NCBI GenBank assembly: GCA_019637265.1
Contig: JAHBVY010000001.1
Location: forward strand, 1-64,000
Length of the DNA stretch: 64,000 nucleotides
Source: Polyangiaceae bacterium
GTDB taxonomy: Bacteria > Myxococcota_A > Polyangia > Polyangiales > Polyangiaceae
Reading direction: 5' to 3'
A model generated the notes under the pieces. That model ran no database searches. It saw nothing but the letters and a program-made list of their open reading frames with translations, and had not been told where the DNA came from. Numbering within the stretch: the first letter of the stretch is position 1; the number at the start of each line of letters is the position of its first letter. This document shows, piece after piece, positions 9,801-18,934 of this stretch. The position numbers and the translations under genes were made by a program.

Positions 9801-12800
9801 GGCGGCGGCGCTGTACCAGCGGGTGCTCAGCTTGGCTGACGACCCGGTGGCGCTGAGCGCGCTGCCGCGGCTCTTGTCGGCGGAGGGTGACTTCGTCGGC
9901 GCCGCGCAGGTGATCGAGCGGCACCGCGATCTGCTCGCGGGCGAGGAGCGCGCGGAGCGGGAGATCGAGCTGGCGGAGCTCTACCTCACGCGGCTCGAGC
10001 GCCCGGTGGACGCGCTGGAGGCCTCCGTGCGCGCGCTCACGCAGCGGCCGGGGGAGCCGCGGGTGGTGCGGGTGCTGGAGCGCCTGGTGGAGCTGGAGGA
10101 CACCAAGGGGCGCGCCGCCGAGGTGCTGGCCACGGCTTACGCCGCGGGCGGCGAGTCGCGGCGCGAGGCGGAGGCCTTGGAGATCTTGCTCGGCAGCACG
10201 ACGGAGCGCACCGCGCGGCTCGAGCTGTGGAGTCGCCTCGCGGATGTCCACGAGGAGAAGCTCAGTGAGTTCGGGGCGGCCTTCGAGGTGATGACGCGGG
10301 CGATCGGCGAGTTCCCCGCGGAGCTCGACTTGTGGTCTCGGGCAGAGTCCCTGTCGGTTTTGTCAGGGCGACCGACGGAGCTGGCGGAGGCCTTCCGCTT
10401 GGTGATGCAGGGCGAGCTGGAGCCCGAGGTGGAGGTGGAGCTGGCAGAGCGCGCTGCGGGGCTCCACGAGGACAAGCTGGGGGACCCGCTGGGCGCCACC
10501 CCTTACCTCGAGCGGGTGCTGCGGCTCGATCCGAGCAAGCACGGCGCCTTCGCGAGGTTGAAGGACATCCTCACCGCGGCGGAGCGCTGGGGTGAGCTGG
10601 AGGCGCTGTACGAGCGCGCCAGCGCCGCCACGGACGACTTGAGCCGGCGCACGGACATGCTGGTGGAGGTGGCGCTGATCTGCGAGGAGATCATCGAAGA
10701 TCCAGCCAAGGCCACCAAGCACTACGAGGCGATCTTGGAGCTCGATCCGGTGCACGAGACGGCGCTCGTGTCACTCGATCGACTGTACGTGGCGAGTGAG
10801 CGCCATGAGGATCTGGCGCGCCTCTTGGAGCAGCGCCTGGAGACGGCGGTCGGCGATGAGGTGCTCGAGCTGAAGCGGCGCTTGGCGGCGCTGTACATCG
10901 ACCGCCTGCACCGTCCGGACGCCGCCGTCGCGCCGATCGAGGCGGTGCTCGCCGAGCAGGTGAACGACGTGGAGGCGCGCGAGCTGGCAGAGAAGCTGCT
11001 CGGCATCGGGGAGCTGCGCGAGCGCGCGGCGCGGCTGCTCGAGGGCGTGTACGAGAGCCGCAACGAGACGCGTGATTTGGTGCGGGTGCTCGCGGTGCAG
11101 CTCGAGTGCCTGAAGCCTCGAGAGGGGGAGTCGCTCAGCGAGGAGCAGCAGGGCGCGCGGCGCGATTTGCTGCGGCGCATCGCCACGCTCCGCGATGAAG
11201 GGCTGCGGGAGGATGACGGCGCGTTCGAGGCGCTGGCGGAGCTCGCGCCGCTCGATCCAGCGGACAGCGACACGCGGGGGAGGCTCGTCGAGGTGGGGCG
11301 GCGGCTCGGGGTGCACGCGCGGGTCGCCGAGGTGCTGACCCAGACGGCAGAGGCCAGCGACGATCGCGACCTCAAGGGCGAGATCTTGATGCAGGTCGCG
11401 CAGATCCAGGAAGACCTGCTGGGCGAGCCAGCGCAGGCGATCGCGACGTATCGCGCGGTGCTCGAGCTGGGGACGGACGAGGCGCACTTGGCGCTGCCCG
11501 CGGCGCGGGCGCTCGGGCGTTTGTTCGCCGCTGCGGGTCAGTCAGCCGAGCTGGCAGACATGCTGGCGATCCAAGTACGCCTGGAGCCGGACGCGTCGGT
11601 GCAGCGAGAGCTGCTCGGGCGCTTGGGTGAGCTGGCGGAGCACACGCTTCAGGATCGGGATCGGGCGATCGGCGCCTGGCGTCAGCGACTGGATGAGGAC
11701 CCGGTGGACGCGGAGGCGCTCTCGGCGCTCGATCGGCTGTACCTGGAGACGGAGCGCTGGCAGGAGCTGGCCGACGTGCTCGAGCGCCGCGCGGAGGAGG
11801 AGAGCGACGCGGACGCGCGCCGCGCGCTGCGGGTGCGCCGCGCGGAGCTGCTCCGCGATCGGCTCGCGCGACCCGAAGAGGCGATCGACGCCTGGCGCCA
11901 GGTGGAGGACGAGTTCGGGCCTGCGCTCGACACGTCCAGCGCGCTGGCGGCGCTCTATCAGGGCGCTGAGCGCTGGGACGAGCTGGGGGAGAGCTATCAG
12001 GCGCAGCTCGACCTGGTGGAGGACCCCGCCGCGCGGCTCGATCTGCTCGCCAAGCTCGGCGCGCTGCGCGCGCGTCACCTGTCCGACGTGGACGGCGCGC
12101 TCGCGGTGTATCGCGAGGCGCTCACCGTCGACAGCAAGCACGCCGCGAGTCGTGAGGCGCTGGCCGAGCTGCTCAGCCACGAGAGCGACGCGGCCCGCCG
12201 CGAGGCCGCGGCGATCTTGCGTCCGATCCACGAGGAGGAGGGCGACTCGGAGCGGCTGCTCGCGGTGCTCGAGATCGAGGTGGCGACCGCGGACGATCCG
12301 CTGGCCCAGCTCGAGGGCTTGGAGGCCGCCCTGCGCGTCGCCGATGGCCCCCTGGAAGATCCGCCGCGGGCGTTCGGCTACGCCGAGCGCGCGGTGCGCG
12401 CCGCCGTCGGTCACACGGATCTGACCCCGTGGCTCGCGGAGCTCGATCGCTTGGCGGCGGCGACCGAGCGTCAGGCGCAGCACGTCCAGCTGCTCACCGA
12501 GGTGGTGCCCGACATCTTCGACGGCGACGTGCAGCTGGCCGTCACCTTGAAGATCGCCGAGCTGTCACGTAGTCAGCTGGGCGATCGAGAGCGCGCGCGG
12601 GAGTACTACACCAAGGCGCTCGAGCTGCAGTCGGACGACCGCACCGCGCTGGTGGCGCTGGAGTCGCTGTACGAGGAGGCGGGGGACGGCCCGGAGCTGC
12701 TCGCCATCTTGGAGCGCCGGGTGGAGGCCGCTCGAGACGACGAGGAGCGGCGCGCGCTGCTCTTCCGGCGCGCGCAGCTGCTCGCGGAGGTGCTCGAGGA

Positions 12801-15800
12801 GCGTGACCGCGCGATCGAGGTGTACGAGTCGATCCTCGATCTCTCGCTCGACCAGACCGCGATCGCGCGCTTGATCGACCTCTACACCCAGGCCGCGCGT
12901 TGGGATTCGCTGATCGAGCTGTACCAGCGTCAGCTGGACGCGGAGCCCGCCGAGGCAGCCAAGTTGCACGTGGCCATCGCGGAGGTCGCCGCGCGGCGCC
13001 TCTCGGATCTGCCGCGCGCCTTCGACGAGGTGGAGCTGGCGCTCGAGAGCGAGCCGAGCCACGCGGGCGCGACGGCGCTGCTCGAAGGCTGGCTCAAGGA
13101 GGCGGAGGACGCCGAGCACCGCGCGCGCGCCGCGACGCTGCTGGAGCCGGTGTACCTGCGGCAGGGCGACTTCGCGAAGGTGAAGGACACCTTGGCGGCG
13201 CGCCTCGACTTCAGTCAGGACCCTGACGAGCGGCGTGAGCTGCTGACGCGCCTGGCGCAGATCCACGAGGAGCAGGAGGAGAACTACCCCCAGGCGCTCG
13301 AGACGATGGCGCGCCTGCTGGCGGAAGATCGCGAGGACGAGGGCACGCTCAGCGAGCTCGAGCGCCTGGCGAAGGTCGCCAGCGCCGAGGGCCGCTTGGC
13401 GGAGATCTACGCCGCGCAGGTGGAGGAGGTCGTCACCGACGAGGGCGGGCAGCGGCTGGCGAGGAGGTCAGCCGAGCTGTTCGCTGAGCTGGGGCAGCGT
13501 GACCGCGCGCTCGAGCTGTATCGCAAGGCGCTGGCCTTCGAGCCCGAGAGCCTCGCGCTGTTCGAGGCGCTCGACGCGCTACTCGTGCAGGGAGAGCGCC
13601 ACGAGGAGCGCGCGGAGCTCTACCGCGCCGCGCTCGACCACCGCTTCGAGCCGAGCGATCGCTTGGCGGCGCTGCACGTGATCGCCAGCCTGAAGCGGGG
13701 GCCCTTGGGGCGCTCCAGCGAGGCGATCCAGACCTACGTGGAGGCGCTGGACGTCGAGCCGAACGACGTGCCCGCCCTGGAGGCGCTCACGGAGCTCTAC
13801 CAAGCGGCGGAGCGCTGGGACGAGCTAGCGGAGCTGTACCTGCGCCGCGCCGAGTCCGAGCCCGGCGCGAGCGGCGCGGGCTACCGCCTGAAGCTCGCCG
13901 AGCTCTGCCAGACCCGCCTGAGCGATACGCCGCGCGCCATCGAGCAGCTCCAAGAGATCGTGATGAACGACCCGGCTCACAGCGGCGCCATCGCGGCGCT
14001 GGAGGGCCTCTTGGGCGATCCGGAGCACAAGGAGCAGGTGGTGGAGATCTTGCGTCCGCTCTACCAGGAGGCGGACGACTGGCAGCGGCAGATCCGGCTG
14101 AACGAGGAGCGCTACGCGCTGGCGACGGATCCTGCCGAGCGGGTGGAGGTGCTGCGCGAGACGGCGCGCCTGTGGGAGGCGCGGGGGGGCGATCCGCAGC
14201 GCGCGCGGCGGGCGATGGCCGCTGCCTTCGAGCTGTCCCCTGACGACAGCGACGTGCGCCTCGCGTACCAGCGGCTGACGGAGGACACGGAGGCCTGGGA
14301 CGAGCTGGCGGCGACCTACCGCCGGGTGTTGGAGGAGCACCCCGACTTGCTCGGCGCGCGCGACGTGCTCCTGTACCTCGCGGAGGTGCACGACAAGCAC
14401 CGCGACGATCCGCGCGCCGCGCTGAACACCTACGAGCGCCTGCGCGAGCTGGAGGACGGCGACCTCGAGCCGATCCAGAAGATCGAGCAGCTGGCCACCC
14501 TGCTCAGCGACTGGGATGCGCTCGTCCGCGTACTGGTCGTGAAGGCTGACTTGGTGTTCGACGACGAGGAGCGCGCGTCCATCTGGCGCCGGGTGGGCGA
14601 GTCGAAGCGCGACATGCTGGAGGATCGCGCGGGCGCGATCGCGGCGTACGAGCAGGCGGCGGAGCTCGAGCCGACCTCGGCCTTCACCTTGGACCAGCTG
14701 ATCGAGCTGTACGAGGGCGGGGAGTCACCCGAGCGCCTGGTGGAGCTTCAGCTCCAGCGCGTGGAGCTGTGCGACGAGGACGACACGGATCTCCGCTACG
14801 AGCTGCTGGTCGCCGCGGCGAAGACCTACGAGGAGCGCCTGAACGATCGTCCGAGCGCCATCGACGCGCTGACGCGTGCCTTGGAGGCGCGCCCCGGTGA
14901 CGCCGAGGTGCTGCGCGGGCTCGGGCGCCTTTACCGCGCGGAGGAGCGCTGGCCAGAGCTGCTCGACAGCTTGAAGCTGGAGGCCAGCACCGAGGAGGAC
15001 GCGGCGCAGCGCGTGCTTATCCGCAAGGAAATCGGCGAGATCTTGGCGGCTCAGCTGCACAGCTACGACGAGGCGCTCGAGGCCTATCGGTTGGTGTTGG
15101 AGGAGTCGCCGGACTCGGAGTCCACCCGCCAGGCGGTGCGCAAGCTCGGTGAGGAGCATGAGGACCTGCGCCAGGTGGTGGCGGAGATCTTGGTGCCGGT
15201 GCTGCGCGGGCGCGGCGCCTACCTCGAGCTGGTGGACGTGCTCGAGCTGCGGCTCAGCGTGGAGACCGAGCCGAGCGAGCGCAGCGAGACGCTCCAGACC
15301 ATCGCCGCGGTGTTCGAGCACAACCTGACGCAGCCCGGGCCCGCGCTCTCGGCGGTGCTGCGCGCCTTGAGCGAGACGCCGGAGTCGACCGAGCTCCACG
15401 CGGACGCGGAGCGCCTGGCGGAGGCGAGCGATGGCTTCGCGGACTATGCCAAGGCGCTCGAAGAGCGCGCCGGGGCGAGCTTCGACGCCGACTTGGTGAA
15501 GGACTTGTACACGCGCCTCGGTGAGATCGCCGAGCGCCGCCTCGCGGATCCGAAGCGCGCTATCTCGGCCTACACGCGGGCGCTGGAGCAGGCAGGGGAG
15601 CTGCCTGAGCTGCTGGTCGCCCTGAGCCGCCTGTACGAGCAGGTGGAAGATCACGTCGCGCTGGCGGACACGCTGGAGCGCCGCGCGCTGGCGAGCGACT
15701 CGGCCGACGAGCAGGCGGCCATCTATCACCAGCTCGCGCTGGTGCAGATCCAGAAGTTCGAGGAGCCCGAGCGCGGCCTGGGGTCGCTTCGTCAGGCGCT

Positions 15801-18084
15801 GGAGCGCGTGCCGGGGCACGCGCCGTCGACGGAGGCGCTCGAGGGGCTCACGCAGCACCGCGAGTTGTTCCAAGAGGTGTCGGAGCTGCTCGAGGAGGTG
15901 TACCGCGCCGCGGGTCGCACCAGCGATCTCGCGAAGCTGTACGAGCAGCGGGTGAGCTTTGCGGAGACGCCGGGTGAGCGCATCGAGCTGCGTCGGGGGC
16001 TCGCGCGAGTGCTCGAGGAGGACGTGGGTGATCCCGCGGCGGCTCAGCGCATCATCCACGCGGCGTTGGCTGACGACCCGAGTGAGGCGTCGGTGCTCGC
16101 GGAGCTCGAGCGCCTGGCGCCCATCACGAGCAACTGGGAGGGCGCCGCGGCGGCGCTCGGCAGCGCCATCGCGGCGCACCCGGAGCTGGCGCCCGATCTC
16201 GCCAAGGAGCTCAGCCTCAAGCAGGCGGCTTGGTACCGCGATCGAGTGGAGGATCCGGCGCTGGCCGAGACCGCGCTGATCAAGGCCTTGGAGTTCGATC
16301 CGGAGAGCGACGAGGTGCTGCTGCAGCTCGATCAGCTCCAGCGCGGGGAGGGCCGCGAGCGCGACTTGATCGCCACGCTGCGCCGCCGCGCGCGGCTCCA
16401 GCTCGATGTGTCGATGCGCGAGCTACTCTATCAGCAGGCGAAGGACTTCGCCGATCAGTTGGAGGATCGCGCGCTCGCCGAGTCGCTGCTCCGTGAGCTC
16501 TTGGAGCAAGACGACGCCAACCTGTGGGCGCTCTCGGAGCTCACCGAGCTGCGCGAGCGGGCGGGGGACGCTCAGGAGACGTTCGACTTGCTCATCCGCC
16601 GCGCGGAGCTGCGCGCCGACGCTCAAATCCTGCGTGACCTCCGGCACCGCGCGGCGCGCGTCGCCGAGGAGCAGCTGAAGGATCCCGAGCGCGCCGCCTC
16701 GCTCTACGAGCAGCTGTTCGAGGATGACCCGACGGACAGCGCCGCGGCCTCCGCGCTCCGCACCCTGCTCGCTCAGGCGGAGCGCTGGGACGACCTCGGG
16801 CGGCTGCTCGAGCGCCTGATCGACCTGACGGACGCCACCAGTGAGCGCAGCGATCTGCGGCTCGCGCTGGCTGGCCTCGCGCGGGAGCGCTTCGGCTTGC
16901 CGGACGCCGCCATCGAGCAGCTCCGCGCCACCTTGGAAGAGGAGCCGGGGCGCCCCGAGGCGGTGGTGCTCCTGAGCGAGCTCTACGTGGAGACGGAGCG
17001 CGACGAGGAGCTGGCCGAGCTGCTCGAGTCGCAGATCGAGGCGGCGCGCGAGCGCGGCGACACGGACGCCGAGCTGACCTTCGAGGTGCGCCTCGGCGAG
17101 CTGTACGAGACGCGCCTGAGCGATCGCGCGAAGGCCATCGAGACTTACCGTTCGGTGCTCGGTCGCTCCGCGCGGCACCCCGGCGCGCTCACGGCGCTGG
17201 CGCGGCTCTACCTGGCGGATGAGCAGCCGCGCGAAGCGGCGGAGATGCTGAGCCAGCTGCTCGACGACAGCGATGGTGAGGAGGCCTGCCGGCTCTCGGC
17301 GGAGCTGGCGGACGTCTACGAGCAGCAGAGCGAGCTCGAGTCGGCGGCCCAGGCGCTCGAGCGCGGGCTCACCCGCGGCTCGAATCCGCCCGCGCTGCGT
17401 GAGCGCCTGGCGGAGCTGTACACGCGGCTCGAGGCCTGGGACAGGCTGGCCGCTCACCTGGCCGCGGACGCGGAGGCGACGGAGGACGTCGACGCCCAGG
17501 TGGCGCTCTTGGTGCGCGCGGCTGACCTCCACGCGAAGCGCCGCGGGGATCTGGCGGCGAGCGCCGAGCTGCTCGAGCGCGCCAGTCAGCTGAAGCCAGA
17601 CGATCGCGAGCTGATGCTGGCGCTGTGCGACGCGTACAGCGCCTCGGGTCGCGCCAAGGCGGCGGTGGAGGTGCTCGAGCGCATCGTGGAGAGCTACGGC
17701 GGGAAGCGCTCGAAGGAGCTCGGTGACATCCACCGACGGCTCGCCACGGCTTACCTCGCGGATGGGGACCAGGGGCGCGCGCTGGAGGAGCTGGACAAAG
17801 CCTTCCGCATCGAGCCCGGCAACATCCACGTGCTCAAGCAGCTGGGCACGGTGAGCCTCGACGCGGGGGATCTGAAGAAGGCGCAGCAGATGTTCCGCGC
17901 GCTCTTGCTCCAGAAGCTCGACGACGACTCGCCGATCACCAAGGCGGAGGTGTTCTACAACCTCGGGCGCGTCCACCACGCGCTGGGGGAGAAGCCCAAG
18001 GCGGTGCAGATGTTGGAGCGCGCGGTGCAAGCCGACGCCGAGCTCAGCGCCGCCGCGGAGCTCTTGCTCGAGCTCAAGGGCTGA
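6835..18084 (+). CDS. Giant TPR solenoid protein (3749 residues)
   Basis: One uninterrupted 11.25-kb frame starting at an ATG preceded by GGGTGAGGA. There is no signal peptide or membrane segment, so it is probably cytoplasmic. Nearly the entire protein is a degenerate helical repeat of roughly 70-76 residues (my estimate, about 50 copies): a '...DP.DA.AL.AL.RLY...ERW.ELA..LERR.E' half followed by '...D..ER..LL..LA.LYE.RL.D...AI..Y...LE'. Pairs of such halves match TPR helices with a conserved Trp after the E-R turn. Composition is dominated by Glu, Ala, Leu and Arg. The last ~200 residues are more canonical TPRs (AYLADGDQGRALEELDKAFRIEPGN, split over two helices). The same long repeat occurs in the kinase-like protein at 49208-54520. 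A very large scaffold is inferred; partners are unknown. Confidence 0.9.
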   Translation: MDSNTIRTALGQLQDDPELQSAWEALSAALKAPPGDLEQGELVRLLDAARQRHEERGEWRAAATLLELSTDLVSEEDEITRQRELATLRGDRLLDEEGFELALLRVLELAPEDAAAQAALSESEGKRGRAAELTASYLAEAENAPDEVYQSSMLMRASEVELRYGGESLNLGAAIERLDQAARLDATNLRAAWLLELALRRAEKWEGLDAALARVLDRGGEVKAQVAAGIRLARLRLKQGAPDRAAKAFERTLALEPSRGEARSFLAEHYSNEERWDALVQMYERELDSAALEAADRLGDMLQIAMLHWKKRERASDAEPWFERIRRLEPANPLCLTFFREYAEAEGDEGRLYSVLQAAQRVMTEGPEKSEVTAQLARLAESQQDAQRAIEQYKGVLRQDPANTEAREALKRLYRKTEGHNALVELLRQELERVDAEDADARLALLREVASIYRQFIKSETALVTVLTQITQLAPEDPAPVRELVTLYEGLGRWRDLLTQQQRLAELTEDPTERAEILRGVARRWLDQFSNVQNATEAYQRLLEAAPTDAEALERLEELFKKRRAWASLYDLYAGQLEGAEPSRRLSLQREMARLAAERLQRPDEAIQLYQHILEEDPADRATLDQLERQSERSKNWPVLAGALERRATLQAEEGADEKERLTVLQKLGAVYGDQLSDFDGAARAWRRVLEIQPGNSRALRTLRDAYIERRDYEALEQLYAAQDDFEALADVLSSAADKAKDPETKVDLSYRAAQVYEERLSQPDRAFRSYERVLSVNPTDARAAGALIPIYESEEKWGRLPALYEVLLAQATSDDERLSLLSKLVEVTGSKLNDRAREAQYAKRAYELVPDSEQALALLEESCRAAGSWAPLAEALEARLGSLESQGAPDLQDAERRRLQLTLAGVYGSELMRVDEAVATYRRLLEADPADADAAQALEAILRREGKQEELRWLLELRVTHARFDEDRVRILSEWATLEEEVFEQPPAAAALYQRVLSLADDPVALSALPRLLSAEGDFVGAAQVIERHRDLLAGEERAEREIELAELYLTRLERPVDALEASVRALTQRPGEPRVVRVLERLVELEDTKGRAAEVLATAYAAGGESRREAEALEILLGSTTERTARLELWSRLADVHEEKLSEFGAAFEVMTRAIGEFPAELDLWSRAESLSVLSGRPTELAEAFRLVMQGELEPEVEVELAERAAGLHEDKLGDPLGATPYLERVLRLDPSKHGAFARLKDILTAAERWGELEALYERASAATDDLSRRTDMLVEVALICEEIIEDPAKATKHYEAILELDPVHETALVSLDRLYVASERHEDLARLLEQRLETAVGDEVLELKRRLAALYIDRLHRPDAAVAPIEAVLAEQVNDVEARELAEKLLGIGELRERAARLLEGVYESRNETRDLVRVLAVQLECLKPREGESLSEEQQGARRDLLRRIATLRDEGLREDDGAFEALAELAPLDPADSDTRGRLVEVGRRLGVHARVAEVLTQTAEASDDRDLKGEILMQVAQIQEDLLGEPAQAIATYRAVLELGTDEAHLALPAARALGRLFAAAGQSAELADMLAIQVRLEPDASVQRELLGRLGELAEHTLQDRDRAIGAWRQRLDEDPVDAEALSALDRLYLETERWQELADVLERRAEEESDADARRALRVRRAELLRDRLARPEEAIDAWRQVEDEFGPALDTSSALAALYQGAERWDELGESYQAQLDLVEDPAARLDLLAKLGALRARHLSDVDGALAVYREALTVDSKHAASREALAELLSHESDAARREAAAILRPIHEEEGDSERLLAVLEIEVATADDPLAQLEGLEAALRVADGPLEDPPRAFGYAERAVRAAVGHTDLTPWLAELDRLAAATERQAQHVQLLTEVVPDIFDGDVQLAVTLKIAELSRSQLGDRERAREYYTKALELQSDDRTALVALESLYEEAGDGPELLAILERRVEAARDDEERRALLFRRAQLLAEVLEERDRAIEVYESILDLSLDQTAIARLIDLYTQAARWDSLIELYQRQLDAEPAEAAKLHVAIAEVAARRLSDLPRAFDEVELALESEPSHAGATALLEGWLKEAEDAEHRARAATLLEPVYLRQGDFAKVKDTLAARLDFSQDPDERRELLTRLAQIHEEQEENYPQALETMARLLAEDREDEGTLSELERLAKVASAEGRLAEIYAAQVEEVVTDEGGQRLARRSAELFAELGQRDRALELYRKALAFEPESLALFEALDALLVQGERHEERAELYRAALDHRFEPSDRLAALHVIASLKRGPLGRSSEAIQTYVEALDVEPNDVPALEALTELYQAAERWDELAELYLRRAESEPGASGAGYRLKLAELCQTRLSDTPRAIEQLQEIVMNDPAHSGAIAALEGLLGDPEHKEQVVEILRPLYQEADDWQRQIRLNEERYALATDPAERVEVLRETARLWEARGGDPQRARRAMAAAFELSPDDSDVRLAYQRLTEDTEAWDELAATYRRVLEEHPDLLGARDVLLYLAEVHDKHRDDPRAALNTYERLRELEDGDLEPIQKIEQLATLLSDWDALVRVLVVKADLVFDDEERASIWRRVGESKRDMLEDRAGAIAAYEQAAELEPTSAFTLDQLIELYEGGESPERLVELQLQRVELCDEDDTDLRYELLVAAAKTYEERLNDRPSAIDALTRALEARPGDAEVLRGLGRLYRAEERWPELLDSLKLEASTEEDAAQRVLIRKEIGEILAAQLHSYDEALEAYRLVLEESPDSESTRQAVRKLGEEHEDLRQVVAEILVPVLRGRGAYLELVDVLELRLSVETEPSERSETLQTIAAVFEHNLTQPGPALSAVLRALSETPESTELHADAERLAEASDGFADYAKALEERAGASFDADLVKDLYTRLGEIAERRLADPKRAISAYTRALEQAGELPELLVALSRLYEQVEDHVALADTLERRALASDSADEQAAIYHQLALVQIQKFEEPERGLGSLRQALERVPGHAPSTEALEGLTQHRELFQEVSELLEEVYRAAGRTSDLAKLYEQRVSFAETPGERIELRRGLARVLEEDVGDPAAAQRIIHAALADDPSEASVLAELERLAPITSNWEGAAAALGSAIAAHPELAPDLAKELSLKQAAWYRDRVEDPALAETALIKALEFDPESDEVLLQLDQLQRGEGRERDLIATLRRRARLQLDVSMRELLYQQAKDFADQLEDRALAESLLRELLEQDDANLWALSELTELRERAGDAQETFDLLIRRAELRADAQILRDLRHRAARVAEEQLKDPERAASLYEQLFEDDPTDSAAASALRTLLAQAERWDDLGRLLERLIDLTDATSERSDLRLALAGLARERFGLPDAAIEQLRATLEEEPGRPEAVVLLSELYVETERDEELAELLESQIEAARERGDTDAELTFEVRLGELYETRLSDRAKAIETYRSVLGRSARHPGALTALARLYLADEQPREAAEMLSQLLDDSDGEEACRLSAELADVYEQQSELESAAQALERGLTRGSNPPALRERLAELYTRLEAWDRLAAHLAADAEATEDVDAQVALLVRAADLHAKRRGDLAASAELLERASQLKPDDRELMLALCDAYSASGRAKAAVEVLERIVESYGGKRSKELGDIHRRLATAYLADGDQGRALEELDKAFRIEPGNIHVLKQLGTVSLDAGDLKKAQQMFRALLLQKLDDDSPITKAEVFYNLGRVHHALGEKPKAVQMLERAVQADAELSAAAELLLELKG

Positions 18085-18204
18085 GGGCTCGAGCGCCGAG
18101 CGGAGCCCGTGCTCTAGGTATCGTGGCTCCGCTCGCTCGGCTCAATCGGTCCTACGGTCGGAGCGCCGCTCGCCGCGCCCCGACCGTCGTCGAGTGAGGC
18201 GCCG

Positions 18205-18903
18205 ATGACGCGCGCAGCCCTGAGTCAATCAGACCAGCAGACTAGCTGGTCCGCGCGGCTTCGGTGGCTCCTCGGCGCTTGGCTCGCGCTCGTGGTGAGG
18301 CTCTGGGTGTGGACGCTGCGGGTCCGTGTGGTGGGCCCGCCGGCACCTGGCTTGCCGACGCCCGGCTCGCCAGCAGAGGGCTCAGCGACCGAGCCGCCGA
18401 GGCGGGTGTTCGTGTTCTGGCACGGCGATCAGCTCCCGCTGCTCGCCTTGCAGCGCTCGCGGCCTACCTGCGTGCTCGTCAGCTGGTCTGATGATGGTGC
18501 GCTCCAGGCGGGGGTGATGACGCGGCTCGGCTTCCAGGTGGTGCGCGGCTCCTCGTCGCGGGGCGGCGCGGCGGGGCTCCGCGGCTTGGTCAAGGCGCTG
18601 CCCGCCGCCGATCTCGCCTTGGCGGTGGATGGACCGCGTGGCCCTCGGGAGCGCGCGAAGCCCGGCGCGGTGCTCGCGGCGCGCCTCGGTGGGGCGGAGC
18701 TCACGCCGCTCGGGGTCGCCTGCGCGCGGGCGAGGCGGCTCGGGAGCTGGGACGCGTTCTCGCTGCCGTGCCCCGGTTCGCGGGTGGTGGTGGCCTGCGG
18801 GGAGCCGGTATTGGTTCGTGATACTGATGAAAGCACCCTCGGCGCGCTCGAAGACGCGCTCGCCGCCGTGCGCGCCCAGGCAGCCGCGGCGCTCGACGCT
18901 TGA
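18205..18903 (+). CDS. DUF374 lysophospholipid acyltransferase-like protein
   Basis: 232 residues of the DUF374 branch of the lysophospholipid acyltransferase superfamily, which transfers acyl chains to lipid or lipid A-like acceptors at the inner membrane. An N-terminal hydrophobic helix (about residues 20-40) is followed by the active-site-like FWHGDQLPLL, then VVRGSSSRGGAAGLRGL and AVDGPRGPRERAKPGA, the two further family blocks. The acyltransferase H-x4-D signature is replaced by HGDQ, as is usual in this branch. The ATG start has a GAGTGAGG element just upstream. It lies 120 bases after the giant TPR gene and 31 bases before the aminotransferase gene, likely in one transcript. The acceptor is not predictable. 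Confidence 0.85.
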   Translation: MTRAALSQSDQQTSWSARLRWLLGAWLALVVRLWVWTLRVRVVGPPAPGLPTPGSPAEGSATEPPRRVFVFWHGDQLPLLALQRSRPTCVLVSWSDDGALQAGVMTRLGFQVVRGSSSRGGAAGLRGLVKALPAADLALAVDGPRGPRERAKPGAVLAARLGGAELTPLGVACARARRLGSWDAFSLPCPGSRVVVACGEPVLVRDTDESTLGALEDALAAVRAQAAAALDA

Positions 18904-18934
18904 CGTCGCTGAGCCGAAGGCGCACACGCGGCGG

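Noticed and set aside
6835-18084. Many open frames antisense or frame-shifted to the giant TPR gene, some over 500 residues
   Set aside because: They are consequences of GC-rich codon structure; translations are Arg/Leu/His-rich without motifs, while the plus-strand frame shows a coherent TPR repeat throughout.
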